Positions 23,392-36,062 of a DNA stretch of 64,000 nucleotides are shown here, in pieces. The position numbers and the translations under genes are program-made. The stretch's first letter is position 1. Each line of letters starts with the position of its first letter. The DNA is from Clonostachys chloroleuca (taxonomy: Eukaryota; Ascomycota; Sordariomycetes; Hypocreales; Bionectriaceae), in contig JBANAY010000003.1 in NCBI GenBank assembly GCA_037952775.1, forward strand, positions 17,546,001 to 17,610,000, in the 5' to 3' direction. The notes under the pieces are model-generated. The model did not search any database. It saw nothing but the letters and a program-made list of their open reading frames with translations, and was not told where the DNA came from.

Positions 23392-25667
23392 ATGGGGCCA
23401 CGAGGAAGAGGAGGCAATTTTAGAGGGCGGGGAGGGCGTGGGAGAGGAGTTCGTGGGCGCGGCCGTGGTGGTAGAGCAACCGGCCGATTTGGACCTACAA
23501 GGCGTTTTGATGGTGCTCGGCTAGCTGATCAGGAAGAGTATGCCTCCCAGAAAAAAATTGATGATTGCGGAAGAGCTTACAACGGTGAATAGGGAGTCTG
23601 GATCTGAATCCGAATGGGAAGAAAATTCTGATGTTGAAGAAGCTGAGTCTCATGAGGACTCAGATTCAGATGCCGAGTCTGAAGAAAAGCCCACTACTCG
23701 GCCTTACATGGCTCTCCTCCAAGGTTTTGGGGACAGTGATAGCCCCAAGGCAAAGAGACGCAAGTTGGATAATTCATCGAAAGTTGATATTCCAAAGGCA
23801 GAAATTTCGGATTCTGAAAACCAAGAGGATTTCGAAGAGGAGCCTAATGAAACCAAAGATCTTGACATGGCGGATGAAGGAGAGGATGTTGAGGGTGAAG
23901 TCGAAGAACAGCCAGAAGAGGACTCTGACGATGAGGAGGATTCAACAAACCCTTTTGACACTCATTTTGCACACCCTGATGCAGATGTTAGCTCAAAACG
24001 GGTGAAAGCGGCCAAGGAAGGCGAATGGACTACGAAGCGGGCAGTTGTTAAACCTTGGCGGGCGACATTGATGAGTCCCGGCTCCGATGTGGCCATAGAT
24101 ACCCCTCGACCTCAGTCAGTGAGCGACCTCAAACTCAAGCACAAATTGAGGGAGACCGCAAGCAGGCATCTTTCGGACTTGGACGACACTGCGAAGGCAT
24201 TCAGCTCCTTCCTCTTTGGATACCAAGATATTCTTCTTTGTGATCGAAATGTGCGGAATGCGCATAAATTGAGACAGCTTACCTGCCTGCATGCACTGAA
24301 TCATGTGCTCAAGTAAGTACACTCAACAAGCCCAATAACCCTTGTCCCGACTAACCAAGAACAGGACAAGAGACCGAGTAATAAAGAACAACTATAAGTT
24401 AGCAAAGGAGAGTGACAACTCCGATCTAGATTTGCGAGATCAAGGATTTACACGTCCCAAAGTGTTATTCTTGCTCCCAACTCGCAACTCTTGTGCCCAG
24501 ATCGTAAATATCATCAGAGATCTCTACGAGGCTGATCAGCAAGAAAACCGTAAGCGGTTTGATGACTCTTACATTGACAAATCCAACATTTTTGGCGACG
24601 ACAAACCGGCAGATTTCACTGAACTATTCGAGGGAAATGACGACGACATGTTTCGATTGGGTATCAAGTTTACGCGGAAAACCATTAAATATTTCGCACC
24701 CTTTTATAGTTCGGATATTCTCTTAGCCAGTCCATTGGGTCTCCGAATGGCGATTGGCTCAGAAGAAGACAAGAAGAAGGTTGACTATGACTTCCTCAGC
24801 TCTATTGAGCTGGTTGTGATGGACCAGAGCGACGCGCTGCTGATGCAGAATTGGGAGCACGTTGAGTCCATCTTTGAGAGCTTGAATCTTCAGCCTAAAG
24901 ATGCTCATGACTGTGATTTTAGCCGTGTTAGGAGTTGGTATCTAGAGGATTGGGCAAAACATTTCCGTCAAACTGTCGTGCTCTCTGCATTCAATACTCC
25001 CGAGCTGGCAGAGCTGTTCCGCCTCCACTGCCAGAACTGGGCTGGCAAAAGCCGGTTGCAAATCGAATACCCCGGAGTTCTTCAACAGCTTGGGATAAAG
25101 GCCAAGCAAACATTCTCTCGGTTCCAATCACCTTCGGTTGACAAGGATCCTGATGCCAGATTCAAATATTTCACATCGACCATCATTCCATCGTTGGTGA
25201 AGCGGAGCAAAGACGCTACAGGGACCATCATCTTCATTTCTTCCTACCTTGATTTCGTACGTGTGCGAAATTATTTTGCGAACGATCAAGAAGTCAGCAG
25301 CATACCATTTGGCGCTATATCGGAGTATGCAGATGTCCCTGAAGCCTCCCGGGCTCGCTCTCACTTCTTGAATGGCCGTCACAGCGTGCTTCTATATACA
25401 GAGCGAGCACATCACTTCCGACGATATCAACTTCGTGGCGTGCAAAGGGTCATATTTTACAGTCTCCCCGACAATCCGGTTTTCTACAACGAGATTGCTG
25501 GCGGTTACTTGGCCAAGAGCGAGGCAGATATGAGACTTGAGCCAGGGCAAGGGAACATCCGTGTCATTTTCTCCAAGTATGACGTGATGAAGCTAGAGAG
25601 GATTGCTGGTTCAAAGAGAGTAGGAAAGATGATCCAGGAGAGGGGAGACACGTTTGATTTCGTTTAG
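23392..25667 (+). CDS. utp25: U3 snoRNA-associated protein Utp25 (DUF1253), one apparent frame break
   Basis: Exons 23392-24312 and 24365-25667 (52-nt intron). The N terminus is RGG-rich ([16 protein letters not shown]), then acidic Ser/Asp/Glu-rich, as in nucleolar proteins. The body has the Utp25 signatures: [81 protein letters not shown] and [19 protein letters not shown]. It resembles a DEAD-like helicase core without active-site motifs and belongs to the small-subunit processome that matures 18S rRNA in the nucleolus. The frame changes at the A7 run 23551-23557: with six A the RGG segment joins the acidic segment in frame, and total length becomes 2223 nt (740 aa). An alternative is a start at ATG 23540 ([13 protein letters not shown]), which would lose the RGG part. 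Confidence 0.92.
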
Positions 25668-25925
25668 ATCAGAACGGGAATTTCTCAGATTTAATCGTCT
25701 TCCATCATGCCGCCCATATATACCATTGTTCGGGACTGCGGTAAGCGGGAGGGATAAACACCTATCCAACAATGTTCCGATAAAGGTGCCAAGTTGATTG
25801 GAAAATGTTAATAGCTTAGGCCCAATAGATTGCATTTATATATACACACTTCATACATAATTGGTGTGGCACTACCTACACCCATAGTATTAATACATGC
25901 TTGATCCCCAGCTCAGCCTCTCGCT

Positions 25926-26679
25926 TTATGACTGTGTGGTCTTGGCTGCTGCCTTCTTGTGTACCCTGGGCACAATAATGGGGCCCATAGTGGCACTCTT
26001 ATGGCTCTCCTTCTCTGCAATCTCGTCCGACTCGGCATTGAGAGACTCTGACTCTTGCTTGGAGGCAGGGGTAGAATCTGGTTCCTGGGTGTTCATCACC
26101 ATAAACCGGCGCACCATATCTTCAAATGCATCGTTGCCGCGGAACTGAGTGACCTTCTTGATGTTTGTTCTTGTTACAGGGGTGCTATCTCGGCCTAATA
26201 AACGATCTCTGGCCACTGTCTTCGCCGTCATCATGAAGCGGGTATCCTTGGGACCGTCAACGAACTCGAGAATGGAGGTCTCGGCCTGGTCGTAGCTGGA
26301 GCGAGGCTCTGTACGAACAACACGAGTATAACCACCCTCGCGTGTCAAGTAGCGTTCTCGTAGCTCGCCGAAGAGCTTCGGTAGGAGAAGATGGGGAGTC
26401 TGAAGAAAGTAAAGTGTCAGTGGAAATTGTTCGATTTCGAGATTCGGCTTCGGTGAGACCAACGTATAGAATGCCCTGGGCGGACCTTTTGCAGGGCTCA
26501 TTATTCCTCTTCGCCAGTGTAATGAGCTTCTCAGCAAGTCTTTGTGCCTCCTTGGCCTTGGCGTGTGTTGTCTGGATGTGCTCATGCTGGACGAGCTGTG
26601 TGACGAGACCACGAAGAAGGGCCTGGCGTGCTGCCGAGTCGCGGCTCAGATGGCGGTATTTGACGGTGCCACCAGCCAT
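25926..26679 (-). CDS. mitochondrial large-subunit ribosomal protein bL17m
   Basis: Two exons, 26679-26464 and 26399-25926 (64-nt intron, TATAC/GTTGGT donor, TTCTTCAG acceptor), 229 aa. The bL17 core is clear: [54 protein letters not shown], and after the intron [20 protein letters not shown] and SILEFVDGP. Beyond the bacterial-like domain lies the extra C-terminal segment of fungal mitochondrial L17 (yeast MRPL8). It acts in the large subunit of the mitochondrial ribosome. The mature part begins almost at the N terminus, as in other fungal bL17m proteins. It is divergent from the MIC12 gene, another mitochondrial gene, over 408 bp. Confidence 0.94.
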
Positions 26680-27087
26680 TTCGAATGTCGATTTATCCCT
26701 CTAGACAGCCGGAGATCTTTTTAGGAGGGCTGTGGCGGCTGTAGCGACGAATTGGCGTGGGAGTGGTCGCATGTGTTGTGCCATATGCAACGGGAGGATT
26801 TGCCCACAGTGCTGGAAATTTTTGGCCTGGCGCGGATCGGCACGTTTTCCCTGCCGACCGACGACTCAGCACGCAAATCCACGACCTCATCAAAAATTAT
26901 CCCCCTCCATACACCCGGGCACAACCAAGCTCGTGCAGAGCATCGCTGGCGGTCAATTGGTGCGAGAACAAACATGTTCATTCGAGTCTGATTCCGGAAC
27001 AATTGCGCACACCCGAGTTGACGTGTCATTGCCCTTCATTGCCGGCTACAATTACCTCATCCTTCCCTGCCGTTGCGAACTGCCATC
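26680..27087. other. divergent promoter (bL17m / MIC12)
   Basis: 408 bp between the start codons of two nuclear genes for mitochondrial proteins. No coding frame is supported. The shared promoter could co-regulate the pair, which is inference only. Confidence 0.55.
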
Positions 27088-27922
27088 ATGGGCTTCGCCT
27101 CGGGATTTGTACGGGATTCACGCACTGTTGTCTCGCTTGCTGCATGAGCTAATCGTTAAATAGACCGGTGGTGTCGCCCTGACCCTATCCGTCGCCTACC
27201 TTTCTGTCCTCGCTCATCAACGCAACCGCGAGCAGCAGGGCGCCTCTCTCCGCGCACAAGCTATCGCCATCCACGGACTCATCGATCCCCTCCCCGCACC
27301 TCTACCGCCTACTCGATCTGAAGTTGCCGCAGCTCAGAGGTTATCCTCCATTGAGGTGGCCAAGGATCGATGGAATTACGAAGTAGAAAACGCCGTACGC
27401 TGGGTACAGAGATCTGACTGGAGCGAGATCCGGGAAGGCGTTGAGGACGGTATTGCCAACCTATGGGCAAACGCATTTGGAGAGGCTCCCGCGGAAGGAG
27501 CCCAGACGGTCAATGCGAAGGCCGTGGAAGCCGGCGAAGGCGTCGCAGCAGCAGCACAGAACGCATACACCAAAGCGGCCGCGCAGGCACGAAGCGTCGA
27601 GCAGGCTGCCGAGGACAAGATTCTCGAGGCTAGACTGAGGGCTAATCGTCAGGCCGTAAAGGTGGAGACTGCTGTGAAGGAGAAGGCCTCTGAGGCGAAG
27701 GGTGTTTTGGCGTCGGCGATTGAGGCTGGCAAGGAGAAGGCTAATGCTCTCCTTGGACGGGTTGAGGCCGAGGCCGAGTCCGAGGCCAGCCCGGTAGCGA
27801 AGGCCCTGGAGCAACGCTATGCGCAACCCGAGGCCAAGGTGAATAAGACGGTGGCGGAAGTACTGAGGGAGAGATATACGCCCTTTGACGAGCGGGATAA
27901 CACTCTCCTTCGCGGTGTATAG
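27088..27922 (+). CDS. MIC12: MICOS complex subunit MIC12 (Aim5)
   Basis: Exon 1 codes only seven residues (27088-27108, MGFASGF); a 55-nt intron follows, and exon 2 (27164-27922) starts TGGVALTLSVAYLSVLAHQR. The protein has 258 aa. The layout fits MIC12/Aim5: a single N-terminal membrane segment (about residues 6-24), a conserved juxtamembrane stretch (QRNREQQGASLRAQ, LIDPLPAP), the motif WNYEVENAVRWVQRSDW, and a long Ala/Glu/Lys-rich helix. MIC12 is a small inner-membrane subunit of MICOS, which holds cristae junctions and links MIC10 and MIC60 modules. The extended amphipathic Ala/Glu helix (about residues 120-230) may be longer than in yeast. The start is secured by the intron phase and the conserved MGF-x-x-GF-x-GG N terminus. 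Confidence 0.9.
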
Positions 27923-29108
27923 GTTGTTGGCGGCCTGGAGAAGCCATCTACTGTATCTCATTGCGTCTACTAGATTCGATCGCTGTACTTTACCAAAACT
28001 AACACCAATTTCATATCCTTGTATCAACATTCAAATGAGAAGATTAGCCTTCCTTTGATTATATACTTCCTCGCAGTCACAACTCTTGTTTAGTAAGGGA
28101 AGAAAGGCTGGAATAGCAAAAGATTGCTGGGTGAAAACTAAATTTTAACTTGGGCCAGAAATTCATATTGGTAGATTTACTAGCCATTTTATATTCTGCG
28201 AGGCCGCCGGATTTCACTATTACGGACTGCGGGGTTCCGGGGGCTATATGGGAGACCGGAAAGGATCGTATTCTAGTCTGTTCTCAGCTGCAAGTATACC
28301 ATTAGATGTACTAACAATTTGGAAGAGTGTATAAATAGCTTGTTGCTGTTGTCTGGGGAAATAGTCTTATGTTAGTGTTTCCGAGTCTCTATCTTGAATG
28401 ACTTGAGAAGAGCCTTTCGCCTTGAAGGTTCCCGGCCGCCGGGAAGGTTCGCATTACTCCGGCCTCCACAATTCCTTCTGGACGCTTCCAGTTCAGGTCA
28501 AAGTACCAATTGGGCATAATTATCCGGCCGGTGAATGGGATAGTTTCCCCCCTTAGCCTAGGCTGGCCGGCGGCGATGCCGGACACAAAGAGTAAAGCCA
28601 GGCGGTTTGGCTAAGCAATTGGCTCCAGGAGCGGGGGATGGTGGCAACTAACCGGTGCGACCAGCTATCAGATGCAATATTACTCGCACACGCTCTCGGA
28701 AGAGGGCGGAGGAATCTCGGTGGCAGGACACAGGATTGGAAAATGCGGGGAACTGATTGGCTGCGAATACGGTGGCCACCTTCCCGACCTTAGGCGAATT
28801 CTGCGTTCCGAGGCTGCACTTTTTGGGACACATTTGCGCCATCCACCAAAAAGATATTTCTCTCTTGTCTTTCCCATTCAATTCCTCCACCTAAGCATCA
28901 AATTCCCTCCGTGCCACGTCCCCGGACTGAGTAACATCAACATCACTGGCGGGCGGCATTTGTTGACGCTCCCTTCTCTCCTTACTTTCAGAAAGAGGGT
29001 CCAGTGCCAGATAGGAGAAAAGCCAACTGTCCCTCGGTCCCGTCTTTGACCTCGCGCACCGCCACTCCCGATTGCAACGACTGTATTTCCTCAGACCAAC
29101 AGCCAGCA
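27923..29108. other. spacer before hemB
   Basis: About 1.2 kb. The first part is AT-rich 3' flank of MIC12. Around 28421-28450 there is a GC-rich palindrome flanked by two GAAGGTTC copies. The last 250 bases are CT-rich and probably form the hemB promoter and leader. No coding frame is supported. Confidence 0.5.
28429..28445. promoter_or_regulatory. GC-rich palindrome between GAAGGTTC copies
   Basis: TTCCCGGC and GCCGGGAA form a perfect 8-bp inverted repeat around one central C. It is bracketed by GAAGGTTC at 28424-28431 and 28443-28450, each resembling a minimal GAAnnTTC heat-shock-factor dimer site. It lies in an AT-rich spacer about 660 bp before hemB. Regulatory function is inference. 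Confidence 0.3.
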
Positions 29109-30329
<1,221 letters not shown>

Positions 30330-33300
30330 TTTCATAGAAATTTACGCACATTGGGCATTGGGAATGGGAAATTGGCTTTTTTGTTTTGGCACGGAGTTTG
30401 GGATGCTTTACAACAAGACTAATGAAAACAAATGATCACGCTACAATAAAACTGAATTTGGGTTATATCTGACCAGTTTCCGATATGCATGCATAACTGT
30501 ACGTGGTGAAAGTATCTAATTCGATCAAGTGATGAAGTCCCCTGTTTACCCTTATTGTCGCCATATATGAAATGATCGTTGCCATACTCAGCTAATTGGA
30601 TGTTCTTTGGATCAGGGGCACTTGCCCTTGCTTCCCTTGCAGGGCACGCGATTAGGAAGCGACTGAAGTGAAACCCGACTTGACTAACTGAATGAGCGAG
30701 TTTCTAGGGAGGTATTAGTCCGATGTGAGGAGCTTGGGCAGTCTGCCTCGTTTCCTCGAGTACTTATCCCTTCGTGTTGCGTTCTCCTCGTTGACTTGGG
30801 TCTGCTCTTTCTTGAACTCCGCGACCAGGTCTGGCGCAGGTTCTCCTAACTCGCTCGCGTTGATCTGTTGGTTGTTTTCGTGGCTGAAGCCCTTTCAATG
30901 CACTGTGTACTTCATGACTCCTGAGTGTAGTTGCTTCTTTGTGATCTCGTCTAATTCCTAATGATCGTTCACCCCTTCCACTTCGATAGGACCGATGGAT
31001 TCATTCCCTCGATCGTATGGGTCTTGGTCCTTGGATGTGGGGATTAGACACTATGGACGACGGTCAGAGTCCTAAGTTGCCAAAGAAATCCGCGTCAAAT
31101 ACACCGAGAACGCGACGGTCACCAGAGAAGCAGTCCTCTCCAAAATTGATAACTCTGTGATGAAGGAGTTTTCAGGCCGGTGAACCCCGCAAGGAAGAGA
31201 AATTTTTGACTCTCCGTAGCCTTGCCAAGTTTGTACACTCAACCATGTCGCTGGACAGTGCGACTTGAATTTGAATTCATGGCCCAAGCAAGCGACTGAC
31301 ATAAAACGTGGCACGCCCAGAACGTCCAGCATTGAATTTCAACACAAGGTCAAAATACTTAACTCAATAATACACACAATACCAGGTTCAAGGTCGTAGA
31401 AATAATCTGTTCTTTTCTTATCATCACGTTTAAGAAGATAGTGTTCCCTGCCTTGGATAAAATGAGCTTCACTGTGCCATGTTTTATTTCAGCCACTTGC
31501 CAGGAACAAAGTTAGGATAAGGATATGCTCTCGGGACCGCGGCGGGCTAAAATCAATAATTCGGACTAGGCCTCCATTGTAGCTGTACGCGACCCGAGAG
31601 CTAGCCAGTTGCCGAAATGAGGAAAAGCGCTTGCATTTCAACGTCGAGAGCGGTCCATATTGGAGTGAACATGGTGAAACAACAGACGTCACTCCTGGCA
31701 GCGCCTGTAACGGGTTTCTGACAGAGTTCTCGCCCAGCTCGAGGTTGCTAGGGGGAACAGGGTCAGAGCGAGGCTGGGATGTGATGCAATTCTGATACAG
31801 CACTAGAGGGAGCCCACAATTCCCTCCATGTTTTTGACCACCAACCTACCGAAGGAAGGCATTTCCATCCATCAGCCGAGGAGAGAGCAGTCGTCGTCAG
31901 CTCAAAAGTGGGCCGGGCCATTTGACTTGATACATCCAATTCTCTCATTACCCACTGTTGGGCCTGGGTAGGTAGGGAATGCCCCCTTGGTGCGGCCAGC
32001 GCTCTGCTTGTTGCATGGCTGCATGGCTGTATTTATGGGTAGATAGTTTGAGGAAGTGATGCTGCGAGCAAAGAGGGAGGCATGACTCGCTGATGCCAAG
32101 AGATGCGTGCCATGAATTCGCACTGCCGATGCGAGTGCCCGATAGATGAAGTCTGGTGGCCAAGCTTTCCTAAGTTCCAAGCCAAGCTTTCAGAACTTGG
32201 ACCGCCAGCGATGAAGTGATTGGGTGCGCTTGGCTAAGCGGGGCATTCTGCTGGTGTGTAGGATTCGACCAGGGGCTAGCTCATCGGCAGTGTAGCATAG
32301 AAGCCCCCTTAGCCCCTGGGCAATGGCCGATCTACCGTGCAGTGTGGATGCTCAATGGTTATAAAAGGATTTCGGGCCTGCCATCTCTGGACCTCAAAAA
32401 GGGACGGACGGGATGGTATTGGGCAGGCATCCCGGCGCAGGCATTGGGATGCGGCCGGCGGATGGATGAGAACGATGCAACAGGCTGGATGCATCTCTGT
32501 CGCGGATTGCGGCGTCCTTCAGGTCGGTGCCGGGTTTGTTTCAAGCCACTCAATCTGGTCCGCATACAGGCAGAGCTGAACACCACCGTATTGCAGGTTG
32601 GCGGCGACTAACGGCAGCAAGCTCAGAGCCTGTATTATGTGATAGATCACGCTGGGCCAGCACTATTGGCAAAATCTCTGCGTTCATCATTTCCATTCAT
32701 GCGCAAAGGCGCTCAGCTGGCGCCTGAGCTGAGCTGTGCAGCCAAATATTGCACCAAAGCGGGAACGCGCCCAAAAGCAAAACCAGTCAGGAGTAAGAGG
32801 AGGGCCGTCAGACGGCAAACGGACACCCGAGCCCTGTACGTGTGTGGATGAGATGTATACAGTCTCTGTGTCGGAGCACTGTGCGCATCATGACCGAATG
32901 CAGCGCGGCAACCACTGTTTTACCAGCTTCGTACGGAGACAATTCACGACCAACAAAACCTTGACGACCCATAGCCCGTATCCATGTCTTTCTTTCCAGA
33001 GCCCCACTGACGGGGCTAAAAAGTGGGCGTGTGGTTGTGATCTACAGATAAGCTGTGTCATTGAGCATCGATGAGGGTAGAATGCTCCGGATCAAGAAAA
33101 GGATAACCCGCTGTTTGCATTTCAGTGAAGATCATTATTCGAGACCCCCCAATGCTAGTGATGCTGGTTCCGTCTGCCCGTTGCCGAAGCCAACGCGACG
33201 CGGGCGGCCTTGAAGAACGCGAAAGCTGCAGTCGTCGCTGGGCCGTGGATGGCTTCGTGCCAATGGCTGGGCCTGCCGCAACTGCCGCCACTTCTTTCCG

Positions 33301-34052
33301 TTGTCTGAGAAGGAAGGCGCCATATAGTTGCCACCTACCCCGGAATGTGGTGGGTCTGCCGCTAATATTTTACACATAGCATGAGGAAAGTGAGGTGAAG
33401 GAGCCTCAGCAGGGGCGGCCTGGCCTGACCACTCACTGGCGGTTGCTGTCCGCATGCGACTAATAAGGGGGTTCCTGGCGATCTGGACTGAAGAGCTCAG
33501 CTGCGGTAGGGACATGAATTCAAAAGCCTTACCTGCCTTGTTCTGCCTTATTTGTGGCTCCAATTGCTAAAGACCACCGCCCACCCTCGTACCCGTGACT
33601 TCTGCCCGTCCCCTCTGTCCCTCCTCGTCGTCGGCCAAACTCAACACCACTGCATTACCTTTCACCATCTCTGGCCTCGGGCTTCCTGTGTGCATGCCTA
33701 TGTGCCTCTCTCCGCCCCTCGTCATTCTCCCAAGCCAGTCTTGATTCTGTATAATCCAGCCAGTCACTCCTTCGGCTGTTCCTTCCTCCTGTACCACGCC
33801 GTCTTCTTTTCTAGCCGTGCTTGCCGACCTGTACCTACGTTTAGATGAAATCATTTCCTACTCGTTTCACCATCAACTCGTACTGAGCGATCAGCTACTA
33901 CCGAGGTACACACCTCCGCCTATTCTGGAGCACATACGTTTAAGCACATGCCTTAAGCTTGTTCTTTTCTTTCCTCTTCCTTTTTAATTGCCTGCTCTGC
34001 CCGTCTGTCGATTATAGCCTCTTGTCTTTTCCTCCTCTGCCAAGGTCTGGCC
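30330..34052. other. 3.7 kb gene-poor stretch with transposon relics and the leader of the acyltransferase gene
   Basis: It contains the 3' flank of hemB, a decayed Ty3/gypsy fragment at 30715-31070 and a possible second relic on the other strand at 31076-31400. A long stretch without recognisable content follows. From about 33550 to 34050 the sequence is strongly pyrimidine-rich (TCC, CTTT), as expected for the promoter and leader of the 34053 gene. Confidence 0.5.
30715..31070 (-). mobile_element. relic of a Ty3/gypsy Pol C terminus with chromodomain
   Basis: Read on the minus strand in one frame ending at TAA 30715-30717, the translation resembles the end of a fungal Ty3/gypsy integrase. 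It has a PT-rich and PIEVEG-type linker, then a chromodomain-like stretch (ELDEITKKQLHSGVMKY, TVH, stop, KGF) and a helix resembling the chromodomain C-terminal helix (APDLVAEFKKEQ). Three in-frame stops interrupt it: TAG 31051-31053, TAG 30958-30960 and TGA 30895-30897. The TGA sits where chromodomains have a conserved Trp. TAG for CAG and TGA for TGG are the transitions expected from repeat-induced point mutation. No LTRs, reverse transcriptase or upstream integrase core were seen, so this is a short dead fragment. Confidence 0.55.
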
Positions 34053-35678
34053 ATGAGCCAGCAGCGTCCTTCTCTCCTTGATCTTTCTGGAAGCCAGGAG
34101 AAGATGGGGCTTCTTGACGACAGGTCAGAGAAGTCGCCTTCAGAGCTGGAGAGCGAGTCCAGCTATGAATTCAACAACCCCGCCAACAACGACAAAACAG
34201 CCCAGTGGCTGCCGATTCTCGCTGCCCCAGCTGTTAAGCTCGGCTCATTGCACTGGCGACAGCTCTTCGTTCGATTTCTCATCTTCCTTATTCCCAGTTT
34301 CCTCCAAGGCCGAATAGTCAGGGACACTGGTCGTCCCGCCAAGCTCTTCCCTACCTCATACCTGGATGGTATGCGAGGTTTGGCTTCGCTTTTCGTCTAC
34401 TTCTGCCACTACTCCTACCAGGCTTTCACCATCGCAGAAGGTTATGGCTGCGGGGAAACCAACTATCACATCCTCAAGCTTCCTTTCTTGCGACTATGGT
34501 ACCAAGGCCCGGCCGCTGTCTGCGTCTTCTTTGTCATTTCCGGCTACGCCTTGAGCTACCGACCCATCAAGCTTATCCGGAGTGGACAATGGAACGAATT
34601 TTCCAACACCATCAGCTCGCTAACCTTCCGACGTTTGATTCGCCTGTATCTTCCCCCAGCGATCTCGACTCTCATGGTTATCCTGTTCCTTCGCCTTGGG
34701 CTTTTTGAGTACACTCGCCAGTTTGCCACGGATCGTAAATTTCACAAGAACATCATGGAGCCGCATCCATGGAGAATGGAGACTACACGCGAACAGTTGA
34801 GTGATTGGGCATCTCAGATGTTCAAGTTTGTTCACGTCTGGGATTGGGGTGGCGGTGGTGGTAGAGTTGGTACGTTTAAAACTTGAATCATGTCTACCCT
34901 TGATGATGCTAATTGGTTCTGCTTAGCGTACGATGTCCATCTTTGGACAATTCCTATTGAGTATCGGTGCTCTCTATACCTTTTCCTCGTCATTGTTGGC
35001 ACTGCCCGCTTGCAGACTCGAATGCGACTCCTCAGTGTTTTCGGCGTTTTCGTCTTTACATACTGGAACTCGAGATGGGACTTCTTGCTTTTCTTGGCTG
35101 GCATGCTCCTCGCGGAAAATGATCTGATCCGAGGTGCTCACGACCCTGTATTGCCCAAGGATGAGAACGACAAGAGCACCACTCGCAAGTGTACCACTTC
35201 ATGGTTTTGGGATGCCCTCGCACTTCTCGGCCTGTACCTCCTCGGCCAGCCAGATGGCCGAGGTGAAATAACCCCTGGATGGATCTATCTGACTTCGCTT
35301 ATTCCCACTTGGTGGGGTGCTGAGCCATTCAGGTATTGGCAGGGAATCGGTGCAGTTGTCTTTATATATGCTGTGGCACATTCAGCGTTTTGGCAGCGAT
35401 TCTTTAATTCTGGTGTCGTGCAATATTTCGGCAAGATCTCGTACGCCATCTATCTGATGCATGGTCCAGCGATGCACATCGTCGGGTATCACTTTGAAAA
35501 TTGGGCGTACAGTGTCACGGGACTGGAAGGGTACCAGTACAACGCGGGTTTTTTTCTGGGTGCTTGTTTTTGCATCCCAACCGTCATCTGGTGGGCCGAC
35601 ATCTTCTGGCGGGCCGTGGATATTCCCACGGTCAAGTTTGCCAAGTGGTTTGAAAGCAAGTGTGTCGTCAAAGCGTAA
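34053..35678 (+). CDS. acyltransferase-3 family integral membrane protein
   Basis: Exons 34053-34869 and 34927-35678 (57-nt intron), 522 aa. After a Ser/Glu-rich cytosolic N terminus (residues 1-60) comes the family opening YLDGMRGLASLFVYFCHYSY, with His119 matching the conserved His of acyltransferase-3 proteins. Many hydrophobic segments follow (AAVCVFFVISGYALSYRP, ISTLMVILFLRLGLF, YLFLVIVGTARL, FLLFLAGMLL, VVFIYAVAHSAF) and the late signature YFGKISYAIYLMHGP. These enzymes transfer acyl groups from acyl-CoA to sugars, lipids or polysaccharides across a membrane; the substrate here is unknown. Fungal members are often plasma-membrane or ER proteins. The pyrimidine-rich leader upstream suggests strong expression. 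Intron phase and an uninterrupted family alignment support the model. Confidence 0.9.
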
Positions 35679-36062
35679 AGGACTGGTTCCTACGAGTGGA
35701 GGACAATAATCGTGGGTTATAAATGCGGTGAAAACGGGATGTCGATGCATGGGTGTATGGAGTTTTGATATTGGAATGGCCACTTGGCTCTAGAATCTAG
35801 CAGGAACGCTGTCTAGTTACACAACCAACTCTATGGTAAGAAACTCGGCAATGTGACGGCCTCGCAAGCGTCAGTATGTATGTAATCACATCGAGCTGCT
35901 CGGTCGATGATGTGACGAAATAAATATCAGTTTCATCAGATCCCCATGAAGTATACAAAGTTGAAGTGCTTCGCCCTTTTCACCCTCAAAACAGCGCTGA
36001 AGCAAATTGTATATAGATGGAGGTGATAGGACCTACCTTTGAGCCAATTCTGGAGTGGGAAG
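35679..36062. other. convergent 3' flanks
   Basis: 384 bp between the stop codons of the acyltransferase and amidohydrolase genes; no coding signal. Confidence 0.6.

Noticed and set aside
28680..28890. Opposing short ORFs upstream of hemB
   Set aside because: Both strands are open only because of base composition; no motif and no transcript signal.
30526..30665. TGATGA followed far downstream by CTGA, considered as a box C/D snoRNA
   Set aside because: Spacing of about 135 nt, no terminal stem and no internal box pair.
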